DNA of 64,000 bases from Glandiceps talaboti (Eukaryota > Hemichordata > Enteropneusta > Spengelidae): contig NC_135554.1 of the NCBI RefSeq assembly GCF_964340395.1, forward strand, positions 20,197,592-20,261,591, read 5' to 3'. Position 1 is the first letter of the stretch. Each line of letters opens with the position of its first letter. The notes under the pieces are model-generated. The model saw only the letters and a program-made list of their open reading frames with translations. It was not told the origin of the DNA and made no database searches. The translations under genes were made by a program, and so were the position numbers. Below, piece after piece: positions 1 to 14,247 of this stretch.

Positions 1-1069
1 AGAAGGCTAGATAACACAATTGTACTGTAACCATGGCAATTGCATTTGGATAAGGTGTTAAAACTTGTTGCTATGCTACTTAGTCCTTCAGCGATATTTA
101 CTGTTTAATCCTGAATGTGTTAAACGCTGCCTTAAAAGAGCAGTACTGGGTCCATTAGGACAGTTTAGTCGTGGAAGATTGTCATTCGCTCTATTTAATC
201 GTACTATAGTACAATGTCTCCTCATTCAGTTAAACCAACTATCATCACGTGAATGGCCATCCCGTAAAAATGCAATGGTTAGTCTTTTGAAAGTGTATTT
301 ATGTCGAATGATACAGTAAAATGGCAAATCAACCATTATTTGTACGACTGTTTCATTCGTGAAATCCATTTACAGCTACTTACCTAGAATCATATAGCTC
401 ACAATCGAAAGTAACGTTCTCTCATGTGATATTTCAACTGCTCTTTCCTCAACAGATTTACCAACCATACACAGTTTTCATCCTCTTTTAGGGATAACAT
501 ACATAATTTACATATTCATTTCAGCACTTGAACGTTGGATCAAATTGATCACGTACAATTAACCACAACTTACGGATGAGATGGCGTCACGTTTACAGTC
601 ATGTGTCTAAGTATACATCTCAATCTGATTTTCGATTGAGCCATTATATCAGATATATCAGGCTGTCTCACAAAGACTGCTTACAGAAGTGACACTTTAA
701 TTTGTATCTCAAAAAGACCAAAATTTCAAACAGGTTCAATATCCTAATTCCCCTTAAACTTTATGTGATGGAACTGATAAATATCACCCTGCCCTTTCCA
801 TCGTGATAGATACATCCTGTCATGAATCTTTCCCATCTTGGAGATTATCTTCTACATTATATTTCCAATTAAATAAAAACTGGCAGCTGAATGAACTACT
901 GCGTAATCTAAGATTGGTCTCAAAATGCCCTAAGATAACACATTCCATCTATCATCTATGGTCTACGGCAGGTAGTTTAGACTAGAAGCGACATATGGTT
1001 GGAACTGTTGTTAAAATCACGGCCCATGGGATCTACAAATAATGTATAAAAGGCGTGTAAGACATCTCT
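1..1069. other. No gene seen
   Basis: AT-rich sequence without convincing exons. An 84-codon open frame at 65-319 has no recognisable domain and no good splice sites, so I do not call it. Confidence 0.6.
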
Positions 1070-1074
1070 TTCTC

Positions 1075-1077
<3 letters not shown>

Positions 1078-1158
<81 letters not shown>
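1078..1158. repeat. (CT)n microsatellite
   Basis: About 40 uninterrupted CT units. It directly abuts a fragment of the dispersed repeat described at 31,150 and 42,240, so the microsatellite probably arose inside that element. Confidence 0.95.
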
Positions 1159-1161
<3 letters not shown>

Positions 1162-1235
1162 AATAAGTAATAGCTAGAACCGATTAGGTTTTGGTAAACA
1201 TCCACGAACATGAAGTAGCACAAGCTGAGTTTATA
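1159..1235 (+). repeat. Fragment of microsatellite-bearing dispersed repeat
   Basis: Contains AGAACCGATTAGGTTTTGG followed by a weaker match to the segment that ends in an ATGAATATTAATGA-like motif in the copies at 31,150 (same strand) and 42,240 (opposite strand). The simple-sequence tract lies on the same side of the motif in all three. Confidence 0.6.
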
Positions 1236-1526
1236 GTGAAATATAACTTAAATAAACCCACATTCTAGTATAATGTTAATGTCAGTGCATGCCTTCTATG
1301 ACATAACGATTGTCTTCTGGCATTGTTAGAACAGTTGACTGCATAGTAGGAATTTCCTGGACATTTTTGTGATACGTATTATAAATTACGTCATCGGATC
1401 TTTTATGACATATCTAAATACCGGGTTTTGAGGTCAGTCAATTGCAAATGGTTGTTTAGTGTGTTTCAGTAAGTACAATCCTGTGGGTAGCTTTTCAATA
1501 TGCAGCTAAACCTATACCTAAATGTG

Positions 1527-1580
1527 TATAAATTATATGAAATTTGAAGGATGCATACTTCAAATTTCATATAATTTATA
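1527..1580. repeat. Perfect 23-bp inverted repeat, 8-nt loop
   Basis: Arms 1527-1549 and 1558-1580 are exact reverse complements separated by GATGCATA. The right arm is also the first part of a degenerate tandem repeat (1558-1930), so the hairpin may reflect an inverted partial duplication of that unit. Confidence 0.9.
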
Positions 1581-1930
1581 ATTTGATGATAACAAAACGC
1601 ACGTGTCCTATAAAGCTTGTTGATGTAGCTATTATTTTGTCAAGACTAATTTTCACATAATTAATAATCTTTAGTCATTGGGCTATATCTAAAGTGGACA
1701 AGCTTCAAATTTCTAATAATTTGGCACATACATAACAAACGGCACATTGTTGAAGTAGCTCTAACTGTAATGAGTAATTTGCATACTAAATTACTTTTGG
1801 TGATTAGGTAATCGCCTAAAAAAAAGAAGCTTCAAATGTCATGTGAAAAAAGCATTTGTCGTACGAAAGCTTGTTGATGTAGTTCATAATTTTAACGAGT
1901 AATTCGCATAATCAAAGAAATTTACCAATA
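1558..1930. repeat. Degenerate tandem repeat, 3 units of about 130-145 bp
   Basis: Units start with CTTCAAAT at about 1558, 1703 and 1830. They share AAGCTTGTTGATGTAG-like and AGTAATTTGCATA-like segments at corresponding offsets. The copies are strongly diverged. No coding signal. Confidence 0.6.
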
Positions 1931-4069
1931 TAAGAGATATACCATTTATGGTAGATCAGAGCTTTACATTCTGATAAAGCAACTATCAGAAAGGTTTGCG
2001 TTTTGTCTCTACGGAAGGCACTCAGTTACATCTGCTCAGCTTATCTTTCCATATCGAGGTTCATTCGAAACATATTAAGGGAACAAAATCCTTTCTCAAC
2101 GTATATTGGAATCAACCTCACTGACCCCATATCTGATATATCACATAGAAATCAACTCCATTGCCGTCTCAGTCATTTTTAATTTAGTTAAAATCTGTCT
2201 CAACTGACCTTTACCACCAGCTAAGATTAAAAGCTGATTTTTACCTGACAGGCTTAACCTACTCTACCTGCGGTGAGAACTGACCGACGATATTTTTTTT
2301 TCGACATTTATAAACTCAAGATTATTTAAGGCGCAATGGAAAACGAAATTCTTTTATCGTGCGATTTTTATGTTATATATCATGAGATGATAATACTTAG
2401 ATAAACTTACTTTTGAAGCTTTAACAATTTTACTAAAATGTTTAGGATTGGTATTAAGTGGGAAAAGTAATCAGATAGCTGAATCCTTACTTTGTTATTA
2501 TATAAATCCAGAATGAAGCAATAAATTGAACTGAACTCAATCTGCCATTTGCACCAATAGTATACACTCGTCCTTTCAAAATTCGTTAGATGACGTACAA
2601 GTTATAGATTTCCATAACAAAAATGGTTGCCATTTGATCAAACGCCAGTAGATCACAATATAAAGGTGTTATAATCAAGGCATGGGTCCGCCGTAACTTA
2701 TACTATTTTTAAGAAGTCTGAAGAAAGTGGCTAAGCTGCTGTGTGCCTTCGGGTAGTATAATGCAGAAAGCTCCTTTAATTATTGTTGACTCGGAAGGTC
2801 AATGTCAAGTCCAAATATATATATGATCCATTATTATAGCATATCCTGGCATTCGCAGAAGACATTGGGATAGCAATATAGAGAGATGACGAAGAATATC
2901 TTGACAATATGATAACAAATAAAGTTGTTGACGTGTACCTACATTTCCCTGTGTGCTCCATTGTAAAAACTGTATAGTATAATCTGTTTGAATTATACAT
3001 ATAGCCCTCAGAAACCCTCAGGTGCACAAACAGTCTCTATCGCATTTAATATTTTGGGGGGAAACTGAGGATCTCACTCTCATATATTTTGACAATTCTT
3101 TTTTGATTTGGTATCGCAAGAAGATAAAGAACGCGACAAAGATTTATAGCAGATAGGGAAGACAATGCTTCTACGTCTACATCTTAAAGAAATAATCCTC
3201 TACGCTTAAGACATTAATCTTGTCCTAACATTTAATCGATGTTCAAAGATATGTCTTGTGGCACGTTCACGCTCTGCTTCATTTTATAATGTCATTTATC
3301 ATTCCTTGTGTTACGGTTATGTGGATTAGTCTTGAGAAGATGTGTCTAGAGCAATTATTCTGACTCTGTACATACAGGGATTTATTACTCTTTATGTTGT
3401 ACATTCTGATGTGTATTGAATGACCTTTACAGTAAACTTGCATTAAAACCATATACATTAATTAATGGCAAGAAAAATAATGTAGACTATTGACGTTACA
3501 CCTTTTATCATACTTATGCAGTGTGTAGAATGTGTATAACTTTATTGTGTAGGCGAATCAAAATACTTTGCTATGCACGGTATCAAGAGCAGAGTAAGTC
3601 GACGTGAACTAATAGAGGTCATGCAACTGAATGTCTACAAATGTCCACCAGTTACATGTATTGGAGCTATGGGTTATGACTGATTGAAAAGAAAAGGTCA
3701 AGGGTTTAATTTTCTATCTACTGTATGGGGAGTTATGCACTTTGATAGTAATCAAAGTAAGAAGTCGAAAAAGTGACACACCAAGATTGCCATGCTTTTA
3801 GAGATTATTTTGTTGAAACCAGGTGTTGTTGGCAACCGTTCTACAACATTCTTTGTGTAAATTGATTTTAGAGTTTATAAATGTTTCTTATTTTCGCACT
3901 GTTATCAGGAATGTGTCACAATACTTTTTTCAAAAAAGGAACCAAGTGATAAGGGAATTGATAGGATGCATAGACATTTTTAAAGGACGATATTGATAAT
4001 ATAACACGTTTATGGAGTCATTTGTAATCATTTTTTGACTCTCGTGAAGAGATAGGTGATACGGTGGGT
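1931..4069. other. No gene seen
   Basis: AT-rich intergenic or intronic DNA with only short unsupported open frames. I see no repeat of note. Confidence 0.5.
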
Positions 4070-4262
4070 TGGGATTCTGTGTGTCTGTCATGTCAATCAG
4101 TCCAGCCGTCCATCCATCCATGTCTACTCGATATCTCCAAAAACCACTAAGATGATTATGATGAAATATGGTATACACATTAGTTAAAGTTACCGCCAGA
4201 GCTGATTAGATTTTCAACAAGATCCATGCACCAATTAGCTAAATTTTGCATTTTAAAAATTA
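4070..4262. repeat. Dispersed-repeat remnant
   Basis: A run of GTCTGTC- and CCATCCAT-type tetranucleotides is followed by a conserved-looking non-coding part including AGAGCTGATTAGATTTT and CCAATTAGCTAAATTTTGC. The order (simple sequence, then a GATTAGRTTTT-type core) matches the family at 31,150 and 42,240, so this is probably a related subfamily. Confidence 0.45.
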
Positions 4263-6392
4263 TGTGTGTCTAAATTATATCCACTTAGCACTACACTATT
4301 GTTTGCTCTTCCTAATTGTCATTACATTTCCATAATTGACTGCGAGGGTGCTGTTCTTACGTCTGTGTGTCCCATGGGGGTATTACCTTCACTGTTACTA
4401 ATAATCCATTCAAACATGAAGCACTGCTGTATATCCTACACTAGAAATAATGGGGATCGCAGAGGTCTTGCAAGGGACATACAGTGTTTGGTATGCCGTA
4501 GTGTATGGTATCCCGCCCCACATCAATAGAGGGCTCTATATTCTTCACATCCGTTTTGAATTGTACAAAGGGCAATTTTATTTTGTGAGTAAACGACTTG
4601 ATGTGTTAATAAAGTCAGTTGGAAGGTTAAGGTGTGTGACATTTTTGGCATTTTGGCTGTCAATTATTCTCAACGGGAGAGATCACAATTATGGTTCAAG
4701 ACCTAACCCATCTGATCAATATTTTTATTATATCTCTTTTTCAGCACAATACTTTCTCAAATTCTCAGGCCTCACTTTGTTTATTTTACCTTGAGTGGAA
4801 AACACATCAGCTACAGCATTGATTTTTATTGGCATGCTTTGCTAACTTTCAAGGTTATGGCGGTATCAACAGACAAGGAGATTGTCATAGCGTTTGAAGT
4901 TATAAAAACCATCATAGCCAACGTTGTTTGCTATAATTGTTTTATCCATCTTGGTTACTACATCATAATTAAACGAAACTAGGTACATCAAGGCATTTCT
5001 TCATTAATCAACCAGTCAATACCTATGAGAGAAAAATTTGTCTAGTAACAAAAATTAATAGCCACTACAGGAATACTGGTTTTCAACAAAGTCAACAAGA
5101 CTTAGAACTCACAATAGATATTCAGTTTGTATTTGGGTGTTTATGCATTATTAGATAATATATGACAGTCACTGTGTAAGGTATTCTGAATACCCAATCT
5201 TTTGTAGCATATCATGTTGAAATATAAATTTGTTTCGTCTCACATTTCTCTGTATTTTTCAAGTCATGGATACATGGATCTGTGATTCTATAGAAGCCGT
5301 AGATAAAGTAAGGCTTAGCTCTTGAATTACCATTGACTGTAAAGGTCAATTGCTCTGGAGAGTGTTTTTGATCTTGTTTCCTTGGCATCCATTTGGGGAA
5401 CTCGTGTTCGTGTGAAATCGTCGCATGGTAGTCAACACAGCAGGTACAATTACATGGTATAAGGAATGAAATTACACATGCCTAGCCTACAGGGATTCAG
5501 CTAGTCTAGTCAATACAAGCTCAAAGATGATTGGGAATTGAAACGATCGGTGCAAAACCTTCAAGCACTGTGGTGATAGCGAAATGTGATGGAATAATTG
5601 CGTTATATGTTACATGAATGTTACATGTTCAAATTACAACGTGTGTATAGAAAGACAAAACTCAAGCTTATGTAAAACAAATCTAACCTCGGACCAAAGT
5701 TAACATTAATTTTGAGAGTACTGTCTTTGATAATATTCTAGAATTGTTGCCAGTAACGCCACTATTCTTCTCAGGGAGCATCTATTGCAAAGTTAGAATT
5801 GGGATCATTATTCAATAACGCATTTGACAGTGATTGGTAGTTTTTATTTCCAATTATTCGTGCAGTTTTTGGTGGGGTTTATTGTGGAATTAATAGTAAT
5901 GGTACTGCATAAGTTATTATATAGCGTCATCTATCCAATTAGTGTTTATAGGCGCTTAACTCAAGCTATAGTAAACAAAACTAAAATTTCAGAGAAGTGG
6001 AGCTTAAAACTTAAAAACACTCAAAAACATGCAAAATAGCTACTAGTGTCAAAGAAACAACTATTCGGAAAGTTTAATGGCTGGAAAATAGTAAGAATGG
6101 CCCAATGAAAATACGGGTAAAAAACAATGTCCATATCATATGCTTGTTTAAAAAGGTGAGTTTTACGTTGGTCTTACAATAAGTCGCTGGACACGTTACA
6201 CGTCCGATCCGTGTATCAACGGGCAAAGTATTCCACACTTTCGGGGAGACATGAAAGAAAACTGCGATCTTTAAATTATTTCAGGCTGGTATTTCCATAA
6301 AAGGTCCTTCACCGGAACGAAGGTTACAAATGCAGCCAGGTGCGATACCACGAATTGCTCAAAGGGTCAGGAGAAGACTCTTAATTTCAATT
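4263..6392. other. No gene seen
   Basis: A 114-codon open frame at 4450-4794 has no recognisable motif. Nothing else stands out. Confidence 0.5.
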
Positions 6393-6434
6393 CTGTGTTG
6401 TGTTGTGTTGTGTTGTGTTGTGTTGTGTTGTGTT
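6393..6434. repeat. (TGTTG)n pentanucleotide repeat
   Basis: About eight units of a TGTGT/TGTTG pentamer with no interruption. Confidence 0.9.
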
Positions 6435-7795
6435 AACTAGGGACTCAACCATACTCTTTAGTTTACATCTTTAATACATGTATTAACATCTTTATTATGT
6501 TTTGATTAACGGAACAAAACACATTTGCACAGTACCGAAAGATACTTGTTTTTCGAAATGTTGTATGCTTATTTCATATTAATATTATTTATGGTAGTCT
6601 GTTGTTACTTCCTGACGAAATTATTTCCACTCTTCAAGGCTTGCTTTATGGTTACTTCAAGGTTGACTCAGTAAAGTTCATCCTGCTGCACTATTTGGTC
6701 CCCTAATAACGTCTACTCATAATAAATAACCAAGACGGTGATACGAGTAGGATGTTTCTTGTATTGAATCACGAGCTTCTTACAACACTTTAGCTGCCAG
6801 GAAATGACGAACATGTTGAAGGACCTATAATTAAACATGATTTTACACAAACGACTCTTTGACACATGGTTATTGGTTTGTTTCGATATATTAAGATATT
6901 TAAAAAGCTACGAACCCTCCGGCATTTCATTTTCTCGTAGCTCGTTGGCTTCAGGCGTGTTTAATGACTTGCTTTTTTATACAGAGAGATAAAACTGATT
7001 AGTCAACTTGTAGTCGGCTCTGTCATGCATGCTAAAATTAAAAATTAATGACCACTTTTAAGAATAATTTTTTTTGGGGGGGAGGGGTCTTTTTACCCCT
7101 ATAACTTGAAGAAATATTTTTTATGAATTTTGCTCCACTTGATTATCAGTAATATGCCAATACATAAGTACTATGATTTCTGAGTCATATATGCTTTTAT
7201 ACACAAATGTTTATGCGTTTATCTTTTGAAGACATGTAATACGTAATTTTTTAAGAACAAAAAATTGATTATTGTTTTTGATTCAAAAAATGTATGGCGT
7301 GCAAAACGTTACATTCACGTTACGTTCTTGAAAGAAAGTTGTGTGTCGTTAAGAGTGTCTCTGTTCACATTATGTCGTGCGTGTTATAGAGTCAATGGAT
7401 GAGTCGATACTGTTCATACATACATACATACATCACCCTGTTGGTGATTTTGTGTGCATTGACTATAAAAAATGAAATGACATACAAGCTTGCTCTGCCA
7501 TTATCAATGTAAAGATGTCGGACAGTGATACATGTAATGGATTATGTAAACACCAATGTATTGATTTAGTACCCATTACGAATAAAGCCAATATTATGAG
7601 CTTTTCCAATGATATATGCCTTGTATTTATGTCTTATGGCAGCCTTAATAAGTAATTTGTCTGTAAAAGTACAATTAAGTCCAGAATAAGCTATTTATAA
7701 GAAGAATGCAGGAATCGCAGTTGTATAATAAATCCTCTCCTGATATATGATAATGACCGTCTACAAGCATGAAATGTCAGTTCACATGCAGTATG
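6435..7795. other. No gene seen
   Basis: AT-rich DNA with a short (CATA)n at about 7417-7433 and a T/G homopolymer patch near 7065-7090. Confidence 0.5.
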
Positions 7796-7860
7796 ATGTA
7801 TGTATGTATGTATGTATGTATGTATGTATGTATGTATGTATGTATGTAGGTATGTGCACA

Positions 7861-7937
<77 letters not shown>

Positions 7938-8086
7938 TTGGTATTACGTATTACTACCAAAACTATTGCGCTCTGCCACTGCGGTATAGAGCACTGTCTT
8001 AGCAGATTGATACTCACCGAGTTGTATATATATATATATATATACATATATGAGTGTGTGTGTGTGTGCGTGGGCGTGCGTGTGTG
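7796..8086. repeat. Compound microsatellite (GTAT)n, (TA)n, (TA)n, (GT)n
   Basis: (GTAT)n at 7796-7852 turns into (TA)n at 7864-7934. After about 90 bp of unique sequence, (TA)n at 8025-8043 and (GT)n at 8052-8085 follow. The tetramer arrays read open in several frames on both strands, which explains the long tyrosine/isoleucine-rich open frames here. Confidence 0.95.
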
Positions 8087-9058
8087 TCAGGAAGACCTAT
8101 ATTTTGTCCTAATCCATGTTCATTTCAGAGAGAAATACAAAGTTATTAAAAAATTACAAGGAAATTGTTGAATGTTTCATGTTGTTACCATCGGCTTTGT
8201 TTGCGCATAATTAAGAGGGGTTCATGAGACGATCAATTATATGCTTTCAGGAATTCCTTGCCATCGGTTAGTGCATGTGTAATACCGATATGGTTATTAT
8301 GTATTCAGATATGCAAAAGGTTGGGGGTGTCATGTCTAATATGTAAATGAAGGAAACACAAAATAAGATGTCATGGTATTTAGACTGCAGTGCAATACCG
8401 AAAACTATTGAATACATGTATGCAAATAAGATGCAAATAAAGGCGCGAGCATTCCTTGTACACAAAATCGCATGATCTAACGTTGTGTATTGCACAATTT
8501 TTCGATGTTTCGGATAAGCATACGTAATAATCACAGAAGTTTCATGTAATGTAAGTGCCAATGAGGGTACTCAAGTGTATTTGCATCCGTGCTGGAGAGG
8601 TTTTCTGCTATACCTTCACTCGTTACGCTCATGAAAATACGGCTATAGATAACACCCCAATCACAAGTACCTTCCGTACACCACACTCACGCGTCATGGG
8701 GTGCTGTGCCATAGTATTACATTTCGTCTGGTTGCAGTTTGTGGGATCATAGAGCCGTCCATTTATCCTGAAATAAAAGTTCATTATCGTCATATATTTA
8801 GGCCTAAGCACATCTACTTATCATACCGAAAAGTACCTCCGGAAAAAAACTGGAAAGAAGTGGTTCAGATGATACTTTAATCAAGAAGGAGATAGACGTT
8901 TAAAATTGGTCTATTGTCAGTTGCAAATGGCTCGTTCAAGTTAATTGGTCAATTACCCCCTTATCACTACTGGAAGACAATGGGTGTAAACCTATGTCGC
9001 TTTCTTTAATATTGTAGTAGCCAGGTTTAAGCGACCTTTACCGTACCTTCCACCCGTC
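8087..9058. other. No gene seen
   Basis: Unique AT-rich DNA with only short open frames lacking motifs or splice support. Confidence 0.5.
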
Positions 9059-9059
9059 T

Positions 9060-9298
<239 letters not shown>

Positions 9299-9691
9299 CC
9301 ATCTATTTATCAATTTATCAATTCGCTTCCTGTCTTATATGCCCACTATCCTTCTACCTACTCGCTCGCCAACCACATTCATGTGTATTCTTGTGGTTTA
9401 CAGAATACGTTTGTTAGACTGCAAGAGTTATTTTGAATACTAATTATTTTTGTTCAGTTCATTTTTGTGTGACCTTTTGCGTTTTGTATTGTAGAGTAGT
9501 CGATAACCAGTGAGCAGGAAGACATCTGGTTACTACTACAAGATAGGAGCACAGCTATCAGCACTACAAGTCATACCATATCAAGTTCAACATCACGTAT
9601 TTATCCATCCTTAACTAACCTTGACAACGCCTGTGACCCCACCTGCCCAAGAGTAGCACGAGACAAAATTCTAATTGTTGAGTTTCTACAG
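9299..9691. other. No gene seen
   Basis: Short spacer between two microsatellites; nothing supported. Confidence 0.5.
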
Positions 9692-10599
<908 letters not shown>

Positions 10600-10702
10600 A
10601 CTTTTATATAGCGCTTGTAAAATGACACATATCAAAATACAAATATCTGATGAAAAGATTTGATTTTCGACATTTGTGCCGTTTTACAGGCGCTATAAAA
10701 GG
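10600..10702. mobile_element. Short foldback element, TATAGCGC type
   Basis: Left arm 10601-10627 (CTTTTATATAGCGC...) and right arm 10675-10702 (...GCGCTATAAAAGG with a spacer base) are imperfect inverted repeats around a roughly 50-bp centre. This has the form of a MITE. No target duplication was identified. Confidence 0.55.
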
Positions 10703-12464
10703 AAATGAAACGATAGCGATGAGAAAGTAACATGCTTATATGTATAATGAGCGCTGATAAAATACAAAATGATTGAAGAGTCTCTACGGAGCCTGAATGC
10801 TCCATTTATCAGGCAAATAGGTTGAAATGGCCCGGAAATTACCGGTAGATTTCGCCTTACATTCTTGCATCATTCAAGTAGTTGTTGAGCAATTTGTCAC
10901 TCACTCAAGATTCCCAATTCTGTGATTTTATGGTTGAATGTCAAGCAGGCAATACGGATATTCGATATTGATTCTTAAGTGAGTGGTCATTTTACCTTTG
11001 AATTTGATTCAACCGACACATCGTTACATGTTACAAAAAGCGAAGCGGTATTTTGCAGCCTACAAAACACCATTTCCGACCATGTTAGTACGCAATTTGT
11101 AAGGTTTATAAAGTGTCAAATGGAGCAGCCACATTACTGATATTCACCCTACCTTGAAAATTTTGGGTCATCAAATATCGATAAAGATACACATATTCGT
11201 TGGAACTCGCACTTACAAATGAGCGAGTTGTAATTTCAAACTTTTCTTGGTGACGCCAGTATCATATCAACTTTCATGTGCCAATCCTCAAAAGCTTCAC
11301 TAAGCAGGGTTTATGTGTACTTCTTTCAAGTCATTTTCAGATCGTGTTCGTGCATAATTACAGTTTTAACTTTACATGTACGAATCTTCCAACATTTTTC
11401 AGAAAATGCTCTACATAGGTGTACGCCCATTTACAAACAATACAGAGCCGCGGGTTTCTGCAAGCGAGTCTAACCCTACCCAAACCCTAACTCCATCCCT
11501 TGAGTACAAATGAGTATCTATTGATGTAAGACGTTCTACATTCTTGCCGGCTTGACAACATGACGATATAGCGATAACACATGTTTTAGAAATATGAACC
11601 ACTGAGTGTGATTTATCTTATACCAGTGTAAATTAATCTTACACGAAGTAGAAACGTGAATGTACACGGAGTTATAAAGTAGACATTGGCACTGATAGTC
11701 ATTAAAACAACAATTCCATAATAAGCTTAAACGAATTTTCTCGGTTAAAGCATTAAGAAGGAGAAACGATTTATAGGACTTCTGGGTTTCTTCTTTAACG
11801 AAAGGAAAAACTGTATGTGCTATATGCCTTAAATTCACAGTCAGTCAGTTAATAGCAATCGTCCTTTGACTAATTATAAGTTAAACACATAATTACTATT
11901 AAAGCCTCAAGCATGTACTTAAAAAGTGGTGAACATACTTGGTGACAGGGGTTGTGACAAACCTTTGAAGAAGATGAAATTTCTAACTACTTTGTTTTCT
12001 GCAAAACTTAGGCGTGTGATTTTGTGATAACATGGTGGTTACGTTATGAAAACACAAGGTACACATATTTTCTTCACCTGGCCAGCTTTATTACCTGTAG
12101 GCCCTATGAGTTGATGACACACTTGTATGACAAGGTTTTCATTGTCCTCTGATGTTAAAATAATAATTACAGACAATGATTTCTTGGTTAAAATTGTTGA
12201 TATTGACCTAGAGGTCAAGGTAAAGGTAAATTTCTACATAACTGTACAATATGTAATCTGGACAACTTTTTAAAGATCTTTAAACAAATTAAGTGATGTG
12301 AACAATTGCCATATATTAACGAAAACCTTGTAACAGTCTTGAAAAAATAGGTACAGGAATAACATAGCAGCAACCATGGGCAGACTCATATGTAACATCC
12401 ATTAATAGCTGTTTTGCTTTGCCTATACTTATAAGTTGTTATCCTCCTCCTTGTCGTAGTCGGT
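10703..12464. other. No gene seen
   Basis: Open frames at 11276-11473 (+) and 11536-11838 (-) lack motifs. A degenerate CCCTAA-like patch at about 11,470-11,492 is too short to call telomeric. Confidence 0.5.
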
Positions 12465-12508
12465 GGTGAGGATGGTGGTGGTGGTGGTGGTGGTGGTGGT
12501 GGTGGTGG
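12465..12508. repeat. (GGT)n trinucleotide repeat
   Basis: About 14 GGT units with minor interruption at the left end. Confidence 0.9.
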
Positions 12509-13700
12509 ATCAAATCAATCGAACGTTCTTCATTTGAAGATTTCTTTTCAATTTTGTGTCACTCATCTTGTAGCTTGTACGTATAGGTAAATTTCGAAAA
12601 AGATTTTCGCTATGTGGCTTATTTTGGCGGGAAAATAACATGAACGTATTACACGTGCACCAACTGTAAAACTTATCAGATTTCTTTACCCACTGGGGAA
12701 ATAACTTGTGAATGAATGAATCTCGTTTATCAAACGAGATACATGATGTAGTTTATGTTTAACTCATTTTTAAGTCGGAGAAACCGAGCGAGTGAATGGC
12801 AACATCATAGTAACTGATATATGAAACGAAAGACGATAAATGACATATTGTAAGTTCATGTGCTCCAAAAACTACAATTAAAAACGCTTACATTTTACGA
12901 CGTGTTTTATTGTGTATACGTTAATCAAGAATAGATTCATACAAACATCGAGAAATATCCACTGTGGTGAAGATTGAAGATAATATATTAATAGGAGATA
13001 GGAACTACAAGTAAATGCAGGAATACACACACAAGTTTTTTAAGGTCAGAAATGAGAACGCTTTGAGCACAGCGACATCGTAATACAAGTATTGCTAGAA
13101 TAGAATCCAGGAACATTTATGTGGCATGTTCACGATATGGCATCCTTTACCCCGTTCTGTTGGAATTCAGTCGTTCTGTCTTTGAGTATGACCTCCTGGA
13201 GCGGTTTCCACTATTTGTGCGTCTCGTTACCCTTTTCCCTGATAATGGTTCATTTGGTGTCGGTCATATCAGAAGAGTCTGGCTCTTGAAGCGACAACCT
13301 CACTTCAAAGTTGCGTTCTTTTGTATTACTTTGCTTAGTATTACATCAATAAGGAATATTTAAAAAAATTGCGGTAATACGCAAAGACATAGTTAAACAT
13401 CGAAATCGTTTACCTGGAATTCTTTTCTATGCTCGTTTGCTTTTTTGTTGATGGTGATAGGAATTCCATTTGAAGTATTAGTAGAGATGCATGATTCTAT
13501 CATATGCCCATGGGGCAAGGAGCATTTCCTTCAGGATAGAGAAAGAGACACATCAACAGTTTCTTTGCTAAATCAAAGTAGTCTTTCTGACAGTATATGT
13601 AACACATGAAAATGTGTCTTATCAGAAGTTATGTCTAGTTTTTCATGCCCCAATTATAAACGATACTGTTCGTTGATATAACTGTCGCTGGTATAATTAT
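12509..13700. other. No gene seen
   Basis: Contains a 9-bp-arm hairpin near 12,721-12,741 (ATCTCGTTT, spacer ATC, AAACGAGAT). An 80-codon open frame at 13,121-13,363 has no recognisable domain. Confidence 0.45.
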
Positions 13701-13840
13701 GTTATTGTCCAATATTTTTCTTCATTCAGCCGAAAAACGCTCGTGACCTAAGGGTTGCCACTACTCGTCTAGCGACTCGTAATGGCAAAGGTCACTCGTA
13801 CTTTCCTTGGCTGAATGAAGACAAATGTTGGGGAATAACA
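13701..13840. mobile_element. Foldback element (MITE-like), about 140 bp
   Basis: Left arm from 13,701 (GTTATTGTCCAATATTTTTC then TTCATTCAGCC) is an imperfect reverse complement of the right arm ending at 13,840. The centre is also self-complementary: a CTCGTGACC segment pairs with GGTCACTCG. Nearly the whole element could fold into one hairpin. No clear target duplication. Confidence 0.65.
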
Positions 13841-13930
13841 TCTAAGTATCGTCTGTATGTCTTATCATTTTGATGTAACACATTCAGAAGAAGTTTAGGA
13901 TTCATATCAAATGCCGAGTAATGTACTGCC

Positions 13931-13966
13931 GTATTTATTTATTTATTTATTTATTTATTTATTTTA
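13931..13966. repeat. (TTTA)n microsatellite
   Basis: Eight to nine TTTA units. Confidence 0.9.
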
Positions 13967-13983
13967 TTTCCTTAATTAATTAT

Positions 13984-14156
13984 CTTGCTTGCTTGCTTGC
14001 CTGCCTGCCTAACTGACTGACCTACTGGATGACTTACTCACTTACTTCCTGCTACCTGCCAGTTTACTTACACACTCAATTATATGCTTGATTTCAACCT
14101 ACCTATCTACCTAGACGTAAGTACTTACTTGACAAGCCTGCTTGGTTGTTTGTTTG

Positions 14157-14247
<91 letters not shown>

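Noticed and set aside
4450-4794. 114-codon plus-strand frame
   Set aside because: No recognisable domain, no promoter or splice context, and composition like the surroundings.
7747-8171. Tyr/Ile/Cys/Val-rich open frames, also at 21,144-21,506, 23,447-23,888, 37,641-37,954, 47,750-48,141 and 55,351-55,710
   Set aside because: Translations of (GTAT)n, (TA)n and related microsatellites.
11470-11492. Interstitial telomere-like CCCTAA motif
   Set aside because: Only about three degenerate units, within chance for the region.
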